A stretch of 64,000 nt of DNA from Ornithomonoglobus_A sp045612845 (GTDB lineage: Bacteria; Bacillota; Clostridia; UBA1381). A model generated the notes under the pieces. The model ran no database searches. It was given only the letters and a program-made list of their open reading frames with translations, and was not told where the DNA came from. The stretch is from the NCBI GenBank assembly GCA_045612845.1, contig JAZKZV010000023.1, positions 1 to 64,000 of the forward strand. The letters run 5' to 3'. Of this stretch, positions 32,422 to 42,151 are shown piece by piece (the first letter of the stretch is position 1; every line of letters begins with the position of its first letter). Both the position numbers and the translations under genes were made by a program.

Positions 32422-33341
32422 TGAAAAACTTTTCAGCTAATAAAAATAAGTATCTTATTCTTCCTCTATTGATTATTGTTATAGGTATCGCCATGTATTT
32501 TGTAAACGGAGGATTTAACTTCGACGTTGAGTTTATGGGCGGTATCAGAATGCAGGTTGATTTGGGCAAGGACGTTAATAATAGCGAAATTGCAGATGTT
32601 GTAAACAAAGTTCTTGCCGACAACAAGGTTGACGGTAAGGTTACTGTTCAAAGCGCAGGTGAAGGCGGCGGACAAGTTGTTATAAAAACACCACCTGTTG
32701 AAGAAGAAATGAAGAACAAAATCTTTGGTGAATTAAAGACAAAGTATTCATTAGAGGATAGTGCGCTTCTTTCATCATCGTCAGCGTCTGCAAGCTTTGG
32801 TCTTGAGGTACAACGTAAAGCACTTCTATATACATTGCTTGCTATAATCTGCATACTTATATACATTGCATTCAGATTCGAATGGAGAAGTGCAGTTATG
32901 GCGGTTGTTGCTCTTGCTATAAATGTTCTTGTTATGGCAAGTGTTTATACAATAACAAACATTCCGCTAAATACTACATTCATTGCGGCAATGCTTACAG
33001 TTGTTGGTTATTCAATCAATAATACAATCGTTATTTTTGACAGAATAAGAGAAAACATGAGAGGCAGAAAAAAGAATGTTACAATAGCAAATGTTGTTGA
33101 TAACAGTATTGCAGAAACAATGGGCAGAACATTGAACTCTACAATAACAACTCTTGTAACAATAGTTCTTATCTACTTCATTGGTGTAAATACAATAAAA
33201 GAGTTTGCACTTCCGCTTATAGTTGGTATAGTAATAGGTGCATATACATCAATATTTATTGCATCAACATATTGGGGAGCATGGAAAGAGTCTGAGCAGA
33301 AAGCAAAAGCTGAAGCAGCAATGCAAAGAAAAAAGAAGTAA
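32421..33341 (+). CDS. secF: Protein-export membrane protein SecF
   Basis: A 306-residue SecF with the motif VEFMGGIRMQVDLG (about 35-48), six spans, and TVVGYSINNTIVIFDRIREN in the middle. It works with SecD; the TAATG overlap couples their translation. A strong terminator follows. Confidence 0.96.
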   Translation: MKNFSANKNKYLILPLLIIVIGIAMYFVNGGFNFDVEFMGGIRMQVDLGKDVNNSEIADVVNKVLADNKVDGKVTVQSAGEGGGQVVIKTPPVEEEMKNKIFGELKTKYSLEDSALLSSSSASASFGLEVQRKALLYTLLAIICILIYIAFRFEWRSAVMAVVALAINVLVMASVYTITNIPLNTTFIAAMLTVVGYSINNTIVIFDRIRENMRGRKKNVTIANVVDNSIAETMGRTLNSTITTLVTIVLIYFIGVNTIKEFALPLIVGIVIGAYTSIFIASTYWGAWKESEQKAKAEAAMQRKKK

Positions 33342-33351
33342 TAAATAAAAT

Positions 33352-33390
33352 AAAGCGATGTAAAACAAATCAGTTTTACATCGCTTTTTT
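33352..33390 (+). terminator. Rho-independent terminator of secDF
   Basis: AAAGCGATGTAAAAC pairs with GTTTTACATCGCTTT and a T-run follows. Confidence 0.95.
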
Positions 33391-33704
33391 GATAGAAAAA
33401 GGGTGCAATCAGGAGTTTTTTAACATCCCCATTTTGTTGCAAACAAAAAAACCAACAGATATATATTAGAGGGAATCTGTTGATTTTTTTGTTTGAGTTT
33501 TTTTAAATAAGAGATTTAATAAAATAATCTCAAATATATGATAGCATAAATCTGTGGAAATTGCAATCGTCAGAATTGACATATTTGTTATAATTAGATT
33601 GCGAAATTTTTGTTTATTTTTATCTATGATAAAAAATCATAAAAGAAAAACGCTTTGCGCACCTTGCATAAGTCGACATTTTGTTCTATTACTGCAAAAA
33701 AGTA
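33391..33704. other. Long gene-free gap with a second terminator-like hairpin
   Basis: Between secF and the exchanger lie about 430 bases. CAACAGAT (33453-33460) pairs with ATCTGTTG (33475-33482) and is followed by a T-run; A-runs on its left give the same on the other strand. The rest is AT-rich with no credible gene: an open frame at 33554-33853 lacks a ribosome binding site and overlaps the exchanger. Confidence 0.6.
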
Positions 33705-33733
33705 TAGACAAAATATTGAAAATATGTTATAAT
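33705..33733 (+). promoter_or_regulatory. Likely promoter of the cation exchanger
   Basis: TAGACA and TATAAT with a 17-bp spacer, 43 bases before the TTG start. Confidence 0.65.
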
Positions 33734-33776
33734 TTCTATTGGTGTAAAAAAATAGATAAATCAAAGGAGAAAAACA

Positions 33777-34703
33777 TTGGAAATTATATTACAGATTTTA
33801 TTATTGGCTATTGGATTTTTTATGCTTACAAAAGGTGCGGATTGGTTTGTTGACGGTTCTGCGGGAATTGCAACAAAGTTTGGTATTCCTCAGCTTGTAA
33901 TTGGTCTTACAATAGTTGCAATGGGAACAAGTGCACCTGAGGCGGCAGTAAGCATCAGTGCAGCAATTAAGGGGAGCGCAGATATTACCATTGGTAACAT
34001 TCTTGGAAGTAATATTTTAAATATTCTGATAATACTTGGTCTTTCTGCTATTATAACGCCGCTTGCAGTTGCAAAGTCAACAATCAAGGTTGAAATTCCA
34101 TTTGTGATTGGTATTAGCCTATTGCTTTTTGGAATTGGTCATGATAAAACTGTAGGTATTTTTGATGGTATAATTCTGCTTGTTGTTTTTTTAATGTATC
34201 TTGCATATACGTTTTATATGGCAAAAAAAGACAGAGATATCGAACAGGATAGCGTAGAAGAGGTTTCTGTTTTTAAGGCAATTTCCCTTACAGTTGTTGG
34301 ACTTGCCTTAATTATATGGGGAAGTAACATAACAGTAAATTCGGCTACAAAAATTGCTAATGTGTTAGGACTTAGCGAAAGATTTATAGGACTTACAATT
34401 GTTGCATTGGGAACATCACTTCCTGAGTTGTTTACATCAGTTATGGCAGCACGAAAGGGAAACGCAGATATAGCTATTGGAAACATAGTGGGAAGTAATA
34501 TTTTTAATATCTTGTTTGTTGTGGGACTTTCTTCGGTTATAATACCGGTTCCTTTTGCGGAGGGTTTTCGGTTTGACGCGCTTGTGTCGGTATTTGCAGC
34601 GGTGTTACTTTTTGTCTGCTCATTAAAAGAACGTAAGCTAAAACGCTATGCCGGTATATTGATGTTGTTATGCTACGCAGGATATTTTGCTATAATATGG
34701 TAG
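33777..34703 (+). CDS. Calcium/sodium antiporter (CaCA family, YrbG-like)
   Basis: A 308-residue membrane protein built from two homologous halves. Each has an alpha repeat: GLTIVAMGTSAPEAAVSI with GNILGSNILN in the first, and GLTIVALGTSLPELFTSV with GNIVGSNIFN in the second. These carry the conserved acidic and asparagine ligands of Na+/Ca2+ exchangers. It starts at a TTG with AAAGGAG seven bases before. It is monocistronic or is followed by the serine-hydrolase gene 40 bases on. Confidence 0.95.
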   Translation: MEIILQILLLAIGFFMLTKGADWFVDGSAGIATKFGIPQLVIGLTIVAMGTSAPEAAVSISAAIKGSADITIGNILGSNILNILIILGLSAIITPLAVAKSTIKVEIPFVIGISLLLFGIGHDKTVGIFDGIILLVVFLMYLAYTFYMAKKDRDIEQDSVEEVSVFKAISLTVVGLALIIWGSNITVNSATKIANVLGLSERFIGLTIVALGTSLPELFTSVMAARKGNADIAIGNIVGSNIFNILFVVGLSSVIIPVPFAEGFRFDALVSVFAAVLLFVCSLKERKLKRYAGILMLLCYAGYFAIIW

Positions 34704-34743
34704 GATATATAAAATATATAATTAACAACGGAAGGAACGTAAT

Positions 34744-36165
34744 ATGAGTTTTTTAGAAAAAGCAACACCTGAATCTTGCGGTATAAGCTCAAAAAACATT
34801 ATTGATTTTGTTGAGGCTTTGTGCCAGGGGCTTGAAGATCAGGAAACACATTCTTTTTTACTTATAAGACATGGTAAATTAGTGTGTGAGGGATATTTTT
34901 CGCCATATAGTTGCGAAACAAAACATACGCTTTTTTCTGTGAGCAAATCTTTTACAAGTATTGCAATAGGTTATCTCGTGGAGGAAGGCAAGATAAGTGT
35001 TGACGATTATATATATACATATTTCCCTGAACTGATAAATGATGATATAAACAAGGAGAATTTGAAGATTAAAATTCACGATTTGCTTTCTATGTCATTT
35101 GGACAGCAGGGAGGGGCAGTGCACGAAGCCCAAAAACGTAAGAATCTGTCTAATGCTATGTTGCATGATTTCTTTTACAGAGTAAAGGATATAGAGTGTG
35201 GCGAGGAGTTTCGATATGATGCCTATGGCACACATATGCTTTCGGCCCTTGTTAGAAAAATCACAGGAGAAAATGTTGTAGAGTATCTTATGCCAAGATT
35301 ATTTAAACCGCTCGGCATTGAAAAACCTTATTATGTAAAAGATAGTTTGGGTACAAATATTGGTTATACAGGCATGAGAATGATGGCGCGTGATTTGGCA
35401 AAGGTAGGGCTTACATATCTCAACGGTGGTAAGTGGAATGGTGAACAGGTTGTTCCTCAAAGCTGGATAGAGCTTGCTACTAAAAAACATATTTCAACTG
35501 AAAATTGCCAAACGGGACTTGACTGGCAACAAGGTTATTGCTATCAGTTCTGGAAAGGACGATACAACACAACACGTCTGTGCGGAGCTTACGGACAAAT
35601 GTGTGTGATAATGCCTGATTATGATGCAATCTTTGTTATAAACTCGGGTTATTCTAACATCAATCTTAGTTATATATTAGAATCGTTTTATGAAAACATT
35701 ATGTTTAAAATGCAGGATAAACCGCTCCAAGAAGATACAGAAAGTGTTAAAAAGCTCGAGGATGTACTATCAAATCTTCGTATTACATATAAGTTTTCCG
35801 AGATGTCGCCTATTGCTGATATTATAAGTGGCAACACTTATGAAATCCCTCAAAAGGGTATATACAAGGCTATAAAATTTGACTTTGACAAGGATGAGGT
35901 AAAGGTTACTCTTATCTCGGATGATGAAAACTTTGAATTTGTTGCAGGGTTTAATAAGCCGGTCTTTGGAAAAACCATAAATACCAGAATTTATTCTGCT
36001 ATAGATGATGATAATTCCGATACTGTTGCAACAGCAATATGGAGTACAAAAAAAGACCTCGAAGTTACTTTGAGATTATTAGGTACGCCATCAATTGTAA
36101 AAGTGGTAGCTGATTTCTCAAAAGAGCCAAAGGTTCAACTTGTTACTGTAAGATGTAGGTTTTAA
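34744..36165 (+). CDS. Serine hydrolase of the beta-lactamase/class C fold
   Basis: A 473-residue protein. The nucleophile motif SVSK is at 65-68 inside LFSVSKSFTSIAIGYLVEEG, and a YxxxG-type Tyr motif follows in FRYDAYGTHMLSALVRKITG. It has no signal peptide, so it is probably a cytoplasmic esterase or peptidase, not a resistance enzyme. The last 120 residues are a beta-rich extension of unknown role. GGAAGGA precedes the ATG. Confidence 0.88.
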   Translation: MSFLEKATPESCGISSKNIIDFVEALCQGLEDQETHSFLLIRHGKLVCEGYFSPYSCETKHTLFSVSKSFTSIAIGYLVEEGKISVDDYIYTYFPELINDDINKENLKIKIHDLLSMSFGQQGGAVHEAQKRKNLSNAMLHDFFYRVKDIECGEEFRYDAYGTHMLSALVRKITGENVVEYLMPRLFKPLGIEKPYYVKDSLGTNIGYTGMRMMARDLAKVGLTYLNGGKWNGEQVVPQSWIELATKKHISTENCQTGLDWQQGYCYQFWKGRYNTTRLCGAYGQMCVIMPDYDAIFVINSGYSNINLSYILESFYENIMFKMQDKPLQEDTESVKKLEDVLSNLRITYKFSEMSPIADIISGNTYEIPQKGIYKAIKFDFDKDEVKVTLISDDENFEFVAGFNKPVFGKTINTRIYSAIDDDNSDTVATAIWSTKKDLEVTLRLLGTPSIVKVVADFSKEPKVQLVTVRCRF

Positions 36166-36174
36166 AATTATATA

Positions 36175-36218
36175 AAAAATCAACCTCAAATCTAAATGGA
36201 TTTGAGGTTGATTTTTTA
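36175..36218. terminator. Two-way terminator between convergent genes
   Basis: AAAAATCAACCTCAAAT pairs with ATTTGAGGTTGATTTTT around a 7-base loop, with A and T runs at both ends. Confidence 0.93.
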
Positions 36219-36240
36219 TACTTTAGGAAATTTTGTGTTT

Positions 36241-36777
36241 TTAGAATTTTATATTATTGGAAACAACTTTTCCCCATATTTTAATTTTATCTTTTCTTGT
36301 ATTATAAAATTTGCATTTGTACTTTCTGTCGGTTGAATGTGGAGTTAAGCTTATAGTTGTTCCATCTATGTAATATTCACGTATCTGAGGGGAACCATCA
36401 TTAACACTGACAAGTGCAATATCGTTATTTGAAGCATAATCCTGAGATTTTACAACAAGGGTATCCCCGTCGCATATACGTAGCTTATCCATACTGCAAC
36501 CCTTTATTTTGACTGCAAAATATTGACACTCATCACTATCTGCATCAAGGTAAGTCTGGGCATACGAGAAATAAGATTCATTTTTCTTACTGCCAACTAT
36601 TTTATCAAGACTGACCCCGCTGAGTTTAGAAAAAGCATTGAGAATACCAATATCGGGAACACGCTTGCCATTTTCCCAATTTGATACTGCACCTTGACCT
36701 ACATTAAGCCTTGCTGCCAACTCTTTTTGTGTGATATTCATTTTTGTTCTTATTTCTTTTATGCGCTTACCAATCAA
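36241..36777 (-). CDS. XRE-HTH plus S24 (LexA/CI-like) repressor, catalytic Lys apparently replaced by Arg
   Basis: A 178-residue protein. Residues 3-62 are an XRE helix-turn-helix (GKRIKEIRTKMNITQKELAA ... QGAVSNWENGKRVPD). Residues 80-178 are an S24/LexA-type domain with the nucleophile in GCSMDKLRICDGD (Ser95). Where LexA has the VKRF lysine, this protein reads QIREYY, so Arg133 stands in the Lys place, 38 residues after Ser95. It may therefore not cleave itself. The start is the TTG at 36777 with AAAGGTG upstream; the frame runs to 36897 but across the promoter. An SOS-like box overlaps its start point, suggesting self-control or LexA control. Confidence 0.85.
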   Translation of the reverse strand: MIGKRIKEIRTKMNITQKELAARLNVGQGAVSNWENGKRVPDIGILNAFSKLSGVSLDKIVGSKKNESYFSYAQTYLDADSDECQYFAVKIKGCSMDKLRICDGDTLVVKSQDYASNNDIALVSVNDGSPQIREYYIDGTTISLTPHSTDRKYKCKFYNTRKDKIKIWGKVVSNNIKF

Positions 36778-36794
36778 CCTCAGGACACCTTTCT

Positions 36795-36846
36795 CGAACA
36801 AACGTTCGTTTTTATATATTATAATATTTTTGTTATAAAATGTCAA
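36795..36846 (-). promoter_or_regulatory. Promoter with a LexA-type box of the XRE-S24 gene
   Basis: Minus-strand TTGACA (36846-36841) and TATAAT (36823-36818) have a 17-bp spacer. CGAACAAACGTTCG (36795-36808) follows at the start point and fits the Gram-positive SOS box CGAAC-N4-GTTCG perfectly in both half-sites. Confidence 0.85.
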
Positions 36847-36975
36847 GGTATTTTTTTGTAGAAAAAGGTCAAAAAAAGAAGGTACATTTTTGTACACTTC
36901 TTTTTGGGTAAATGAATTTATATGCAGAATTCACAAAACAAAGCAAAATGCGCTAAAAACAGCCCCTTTTGCGCG

Positions 36976-39795
36976 TTATAGGAATTTTTTTATATATCTT
37001 CCTGTATGAGAGCCCTTGCATTTGGCAACCTCTTCGGGAGTTCCTGTAGCAATAATACTGCCGCCTGCAGCACCGCCCTCAGGGCCTAAGTCTATGATAT
37101 AATCGGCAGTTTTTATTACGTCAAGGTTATGCTCAATAACTATAACGGTATTACCGCCATCGGTAAGTCTGTTAAGAACCTCTATGAGCTTGTGTACATC
37201 TGCACTATGCAGACCTGTGGTTGGCTCATCAAGAATATATATAGTCCTTCCCGTACTGCGCTTGGAAAGCTCTGTAGCAAGCTTTACTCTTTGTGCTTCA
37301 CCGCCCGAAAGAGTTGTAGAGCTTTGTCCTAGTTTGATATATCCAAGACCAACCTCCTGGAGTGTTTGCACCTTGCGCTTTATTTTTGGGTGGTTTTCGA
37401 AAAATACAACTGCCTCATCAACTGTCATTTCGAGTACTTCGTATATATTTTTACCTTTGTATTTAACCTCGAGAGTCTCACGGTTGTATCTCTTGCCTTT
37501 ACATACCTCACACGGAACATAAATATCTGCAAGAAAATGCATCTCTATTCTTTTTATACCGTCTCCGGAACATGCCTCACATCGTCCGCCTTTTACATTG
37601 AACGAAAAACGTCCTGCCTTGTAGCCGCGCATTTTCGCCTCGTTTGTTGTTGCAAACAGCTCGCGTATATCGTTAAATACGTTAGTGTATGTGGCGGGAT
37701 TAGAACGCGGTGTTCTACCTATAGGGCTTTGGTCTATGTCGATTACTTTATCAAGCTGATTTATACCCTCAATATCCTTGTGCTCACCCGGGAATGTGTG
37801 TGCACGGTTCAAATCCCTTGCAAGTCTTTTATATAAAATTTCATTCACAAGCGAGGATTTCCCGCTTCCGCTTACACCTGTAACACATGTCATTATTCCA
37901 AGCGGGAATTTGACATCAATATTTTTGAGGTTGTTTTCTTTAGCACCTTTTACTGTTATATAACCCGTGGGTTGTCTTCGTACCTTTGGTACGTTTATTT
38001 TTATTTCGCCGCTAAGGTATTTGCCTGTAATGGATTTGGGAGATTTTATTATATCTTCAACAGTACCCTCACCGACAACCTCGCCGCCATGTATTCCCGC
38101 ACGGGGACCGATATCTATAATATGGTCAGCAGCGTACATTGTATCGGTATCATGCTCAACAACTATAACTGTATTTCCTAAATCGCGCAGATGTTTTAAA
38201 GTGTTTATCAGTCTGTCATTATCTCTTTGATGCAGACCGATACTTGGCTCGTCGAGTATATATAAGACACCCATAAGTCCCGAGCCTATTTGTGTGGCAA
38301 GACGGATTCTCTGTGCCTCACCGCCCGAAAGCGTTCCTGAAGAACGTGATAGTGAAAGATAATTTAAGCCAACGTCGAGCAGGAATTGATAGCGTGCCTT
38401 AATTTCTTTTATAATCTGGTCGCCAATCATTGCTTCTCGTTTGGTAAGCTTAAGATTTTCTATAAAATTCATTTCTTCGTTTATGGGCATACAGGTAAGC
38501 TCATAAATATTAACACCGTTAATTGTTACGGACAGAACCTCGTTGTTTAACCTTGCGCCATTACACTTTGTACACTTAACCTCATGAATGTATCGTTCAA
38601 GGTCATATTTTGTGTATGCAGAGGTTGTTTCGTGGTATCTCCGTTCAAGATTGTTTACTATACCCTCAAATGATGCCATATATTTACCAGAACCATAACT
38701 TCGTGTAAATTCCATTTCTATTTTAGTGTTGCCGGTGCCATAGAGTACGGCGTTTTTAACCTCATCGCTAAGGTCTTTCCATGGGGTATTTATGTCTACA
38801 CCATAATATCTCGCTATCGCCTGATATGACATATGTGCAATACTGTCAGTATACTCGGGGCCTGCCCAACCGCTGCAGTGTATTGCCCCTTGTATAAGAG
38901 ACAGATTTTCGTCTGCAATTATGAGGTTGGGGTCGATTTTTGACAGAGCACCTAATCCATCGCAGTTAGGGCATGCACCATATGGGTTGTTAAAAGAGAA
39001 CAATCTTGGCGAAAGCTCCTGTAAGCTTATGCCACAATCATCGCACGCATAGTTCTGGCTAAAAGTAAGTGTTTTACCGCCTATAACGTCTACCATTACA
39101 ATATCGCCTGATATTTTAAGTGCAGTTTCCATTGAGTCGGTTAAGCGTTTTGCAATATCGTCGCGTATAATAAGCCTGTCCACTACTATTTCTATACTGT
39201 GCTTATGGGTTTTCGCTAACTCGATATCCTCCTCGAGGTCGTGCATTTCACCGTCAACTCTTACACGTACATAACCGTCTTTTCTTGCCTGTTCAAATAT
39301 CTTTTTGTGTTCGCCCTTTTTGCCTCTTACAATAGGAGCAAGAATTTGTATTCTTGTTTTCTCCTCAAGGGTTAAAACGTGGTCGACCATCTGGTCTATA
39401 GTCTGCCTTTTAACTTCTTTTCCGCACTGAGGACAGTGGGGAACACCGATACGTGCATAAAGTAAACGCAGATAATCGTATATTTCTGTTACTGTACCCA
39501 CAGTTGAACGCGGATTTTTTGATGTTGTTTTCTGGTCTATGCTTATTGCGGGCGAAAGTCCCTCAATGTAATCCACATCAGGCTTTTCCATTTGTCCTAA
39601 GAATTGTCTTGCATACGAAGAAAGAGACTCCACGTAACGTCTTTGACCCTCGGCATAGATTGTGTCAAAGGCGAGTGAAGATTTTCCGCTGCCGCTAAGA
39701 CCTGTTAAAACAACAAGTCTTTCGCGCGGTATATTAAGACTTATATTCTTCAGATTGTGCTCGCGTGCACCTTGTATTTTTATATATTTATCCAA
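36976..39795 (-). CDS. uvrA: Excinuclease ABC subunit A
   Basis: A 939-residue UvrA of normal length. It has two ATPase modules (GLSGSGKSSLAFDT near 33 and GVSGSGKSSLVNEI in the second half), the signature LSGGEAQR in each, and zinc fingers including CPQCGKEV, CDDCG, CPNCDG and CEACSG...CEVC. It is the damage sensor of nucleotide excision repair. It is read with uvrB and a small protein gene in between. I see no SOS-like box close to the start of this group. Confidence 0.99.
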   Translation of the reverse strand: MDKYIKIQGAREHNLKNISLNIPRERLVVLTGLSGSGKSSLAFDTIYAEGQRRYVESLSSYARQFLGQMEKPDVDYIEGLSPAISIDQKTTSKNPRSTVGTVTEIYDYLRLLYARIGVPHCPQCGKEVKRQTIDQMVDHVLTLEEKTRIQILAPIVRGKKGEHKKIFEQARKDGYVRVRVDGEMHDLEEDIELAKTHKHSIEIVVDRLIIRDDIAKRLTDSMETALKISGDIVMVDVIGGKTLTFSQNYACDDCGISLQELSPRLFSFNNPYGACPNCDGLGALSKIDPNLIIADENLSLIQGAIHCSGWAGPEYTDSIAHMSYQAIARYYGVDINTPWKDLSDEVKNAVLYGTGNTKIEMEFTRSYGSGKYMASFEGIVNNLERRYHETTSAYTKYDLERYIHEVKCTKCNGARLNNEVLSVTINGVNIYELTCMPINEEMNFIENLKLTKREAMIGDQIIKEIKARYQFLLDVGLNYLSLSRSSGTLSGGEAQRIRLATQIGSGLMGVLYILDEPSIGLHQRDNDRLINTLKHLRDLGNTVIVVEHDTDTMYAADHIIDIGPRAGIHGGEVVGEGTVEDIIKSPKSITGKYLSGEIKINVPKVRRQPTGYITVKGAKENNLKNIDVKFPLGIMTCVTGVSGSGKSSLVNEILYKRLARDLNRAHTFPGEHKDIEGINQLDKVIDIDQSPIGRTPRSNPATYTNVFNDIRELFATTNEAKMRGYKAGRFSFNVKGGRCEACSGDGIKRIEMHFLADIYVPCEVCKGKRYNRETLEVKYKGKNIYEVLEMTVDEAVVFFENHPKIKRKVQTLQEVGLGYIKLGQSSTTLSGGEAQRVKLATELSKRSTGRTIYILDEPTTGLHSADVHKLIEVLNRLTDGGNTVIVIEHNLDVIKTADYIIDLGPEGGAAGGSIIATGTPEEVAKCKGSHTGRYIKKFL

Positions 39796-39809
39796 TTTAA
39801 TATATCTCC

Positions 39810-40190
39810 TTACTGTACATAAAATGTACCCGTAGAATTTCGTCTTTCGAGATAGCTCTTTTTTACTTGCTTGTAAAATTCAAGCTCGCTTGTTATTGCA
39901 GTTTTAAAATAAGTTTCCATTGTAGGATGCATGGAATAAACAAGCTCGGCATTATTTATTATATGGAGTATATCTGCCGATTCGAATTCGCGTATATCTA
40001 TTATCTCCAGTGGTATATCTATATATGCCGAAAGTGATATTTCAGTTTTTTCTATTTCGGAAAAATCCATATTAGTATCAAAAAAACCTATAAACTTTAT
40101 ACCCTCATTATCTTCTGTTTTGTAGAGCAGAGGAGTGAGCAGTCTTTGGGTAATTATATTTATAGCCTTATCAAGTGTTTTCTGATTCAT
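39810..40190 (-). CDS. Small protein between uvrB and uvrA (possibly nucleotidyltransferase-like)
   Basis: About 126 residues (130 if from the TTG at 40202). It overlaps the end of uvrB by 20 or 32 bases. The pattern in the second half, IDIPLEIIDIREFESADILHI followed by an alpha-helical AELVYSMHPTMETYF part, resembles the end of MNT-type nucleotidyltransferases, but the GSxxxR active-site motif is not visible. I cannot name it. The start is unclear: AAGGAG is too near the TTG and rather far from the ATG at 40190. Its place inside uvrBA suggests a repair-linked role, which is inference. Confidence 0.6.
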   Translation of the reverse strand: MNQKTLDKAINIITQRLLTPLLYKTEDNEGIKFIGFFDTNMDFSEIEKTEISLSAYIDIPLEIIDIREFESADILHIINNAELVYSMHPTMETYFKTAITSELEFYKQVKKSYLERRNSTGTFYVQ

Positions 40191-42132
40191 ATTCCTTTTC
40201 AATTCTCCTTATTCTGTCGCGAAGCTCTGCCGCCGATTCAAAGTCAAGATTTTCTGCCGCCTGTATCATCTGGGCAGTCAGGCTTGCGATAGTTTTTGTA
40301 TAATCAAAGTCAGCCTGTGTGCTTTCAGATACAGGCTTTAATGATTCGATTCTTTCGCGTATATCCTTTTTAATGGTTTTTGGTGTTATGTTATGCTCAA
40401 TGTTGTAATCACTCTGTATTCTGCGACGCCTTGCAGTTTCGTCCATTGCGCGCTGCATAGAGCCTGTTATTGTATCGGCATAAAGTATTACTTTGCCCTC
40501 ACTGTTTCTTGCCGCTCTGCCTATAGTCTGAATGAGGGACATTTCGCTTCTTAAAAAGCCCTCCTTGTCAGCGTCGAGTATCGCAACAAGAGCAACCTCG
40601 GGAATATCAAGTCCCTCTCTTAAAAGGTTTATTCCTACAAGCACGTCATATACACCAAGTCGTAAATCCTTTATTATTTCTGTTCGCTCCAATGTATCTA
40701 TATCAGAGTGCATGTACGTAACCTTGATTCCGATTTGTTTTAGGTAGTCAGTTAAATCCTCTGCCATCTTCTTGGTGAGAGTGGTAACAAGGGTTCTGAA
40801 TCCGTTTTGTATCTGCAACTGTATTTCTTTTATTAAATCATCAATCTGGTGCTGGGTAGGACGCAAAAATACTTCGGGGTCTAAAAGCCCTGTCGGTCGT
40901 ATTATCTGCTCTGCTATTGTCTGTGATAGCTCCTTTTCATACTGAGCAGGTGTTGCACTTGTATATAGTACATAGTTTTGCCTTTTTTGAAATTCATCAA
41001 ATTTAAGAGGTCTGTTATCTGCCGCACTTGGCAGTCTGAATCCGTATTTAATAAGAGTTTCTTTTCTTGCCCTGTCGCCATTGTACATTCCACGCACCTG
41101 TGGAATTGTAACGTGCGACTCGTCTATAATCATAAGAAAGTCGTCGGGGAAGTAGTCGAGCAGTGTAAATGGTGCACTGCCCTTTTCTCTGCCACTTATA
41201 TGCCTTGAGTAATTTTCTATGCCCTGACAAAAGCCAATTTCCTGCATCATTTCGAGGTCATAAAGTGTGCGTTGCTCTATTCTTTGTGCTTCGATTAGCA
41301 TATCGCGGTCCTTAAAGAACTTAACCTGCTCCCGCATTTCTTCTTCTATTGCCGCCATTGCTATGAGCATTTTTTCGTTTGTGGTAACATAGTGCGAGGC
41401 AGGTGTTATTACCGCGTGATTTCGTATTCCTACAACCTCGCCTGTAACAACATTTACTTCACATATGCGTTCTATTTCATCACCAAAAAACTCAACTCTT
41501 ATTGCATTCTCGCCATTGTTGGCAGGGAATATCTCCAATACATCGCCACGAACACGGAACTTGTTTCTTATGAAGTTTATGTCGTTGCGTTCGTATTGCA
41601 TAGAAACAAGCTTTTTTAAAATTTCATCGCGGTCTTGTTCTAAGCCTACTCTTAGAGAAAGCATAAGATTTTTATAGTCGTCAGGGTCGCCAAGGCCATA
41701 AATACACGAAACGGATGAAACAATCAAAACATCCTTGCGCTCAAATAGTGCAAAAGTGGCACTGTGGCGTAGTTTATCAAGCTCCTCATTGGTCATTGAG
41801 TTTTTCTCTATATAAGTATCAGTCTGCGGAAGATATGCCTCAGGTTGGTAATAGTCGTAATATGAAACAAAAAACTCAACACAGTTTTCGGGAAAGAATT
41901 CCTTGAATTCACCAAAAAGCTGTGCCGCAAGAGTTTTGTTATGAGCAAGAACAATAGTCGGCTTATTTAATTTTGCAATTATATTTGCCATTGTAAAGGT
42001 TTTGCCTGAACCTGTAACGCCCATAAGAGTCTGGTGTTTTTTACCTGACTCAAACCCCTCAACAAGAGTGTTTATTGCCTGAGGTTGGTCGCCGGTTGGT
42101 GAAAATGGCGCATTAAGCTTAAAACTGTCCAT
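40171..42132 (-). CDS. uvrB: Excinuclease ABC subunit B
   Basis: A 653-residue UvrB of normal length. Walker A GVTGSGKTFTMANI (about 39-52), the beta-hairpin YYDYYQPEAYLPQTDTYIEK, helicase motifs ending QTIGRAARN, and a C-terminal UVR domain (AENLDFESAAELRDRIR) are all present. It hands damaged DNA to UvrC. The promoter lies before it on the minus strand or further back with the Asp23-fusion gene. Confidence 0.99.
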   Translation of the reverse strand: MDSFKLNAPFSPTGDQPQAINTLVEGFESGKKHQTLMGVTGSGKTFTMANIIAKLNKPTIVLAHNKTLAAQLFGEFKEFFPENCVEFFVSYYDYYQPEAYLPQTDTYIEKNSMTNEELDKLRHSATFALFERKDVLIVSSVSCIYGLGDPDDYKNLMLSLRVGLEQDRDEILKKLVSMQYERNDINFIRNKFRVRGDVLEIFPANNGENAIRVEFFGDEIERICEVNVVTGEVVGIRNHAVITPASHYVTTNEKMLIAMAAIEEEMREQVKFFKDRDMLIEAQRIEQRTLYDLEMMQEIGFCQGIENYSRHISGREKGSAPFTLLDYFPDDFLMIIDESHVTIPQVRGMYNGDRARKETLIKYGFRLPSAADNRPLKFDEFQKRQNYVLYTSATPAQYEKELSQTIAEQIIRPTGLLDPEVFLRPTQHQIDDLIKEIQLQIQNGFRTLVTTLTKKMAEDLTDYLKQIGIKVTYMHSDIDTLERTEIIKDLRLGVYDVLVGINLLREGLDIPEVALVAILDADKEGFLRSEMSLIQTIGRAARNSEGKVILYADTITGSMQRAMDETARRRRIQSDYNIEHNITPKTIKKDIRERIESLKPVSESTQADFDYTKTIASLTAQMIQAAENLDFESAAELRDRIRRIEKEYESENT

Positions 42133-42151
42133 AATTAAAAAAATTACTCCT

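Noticed and set aside
33554..33853. 99-residue open frame before the cation exchanger
   Set aside because: No ribosome binding site, includes the exchanger promoter and overlaps its start in another frame.
34744..36165. Beta-lactamase resistance gene
   Set aside because: There is no signal peptide and the sequence fits the broad class C-fold esterase group; no evidence supports antibiotic hydrolysis.
36900..36975. Terminator after uvrA
   Set aside because: Only short, weak pairings (GCAAAA/TTTTGC) without a T-run are visible on the minus strand.
37366..37836. 156-residue frame opposite uvrA
   Set aside because: It lies wholly inside uvrA on the other strand and has no ribosome binding site or known domain.
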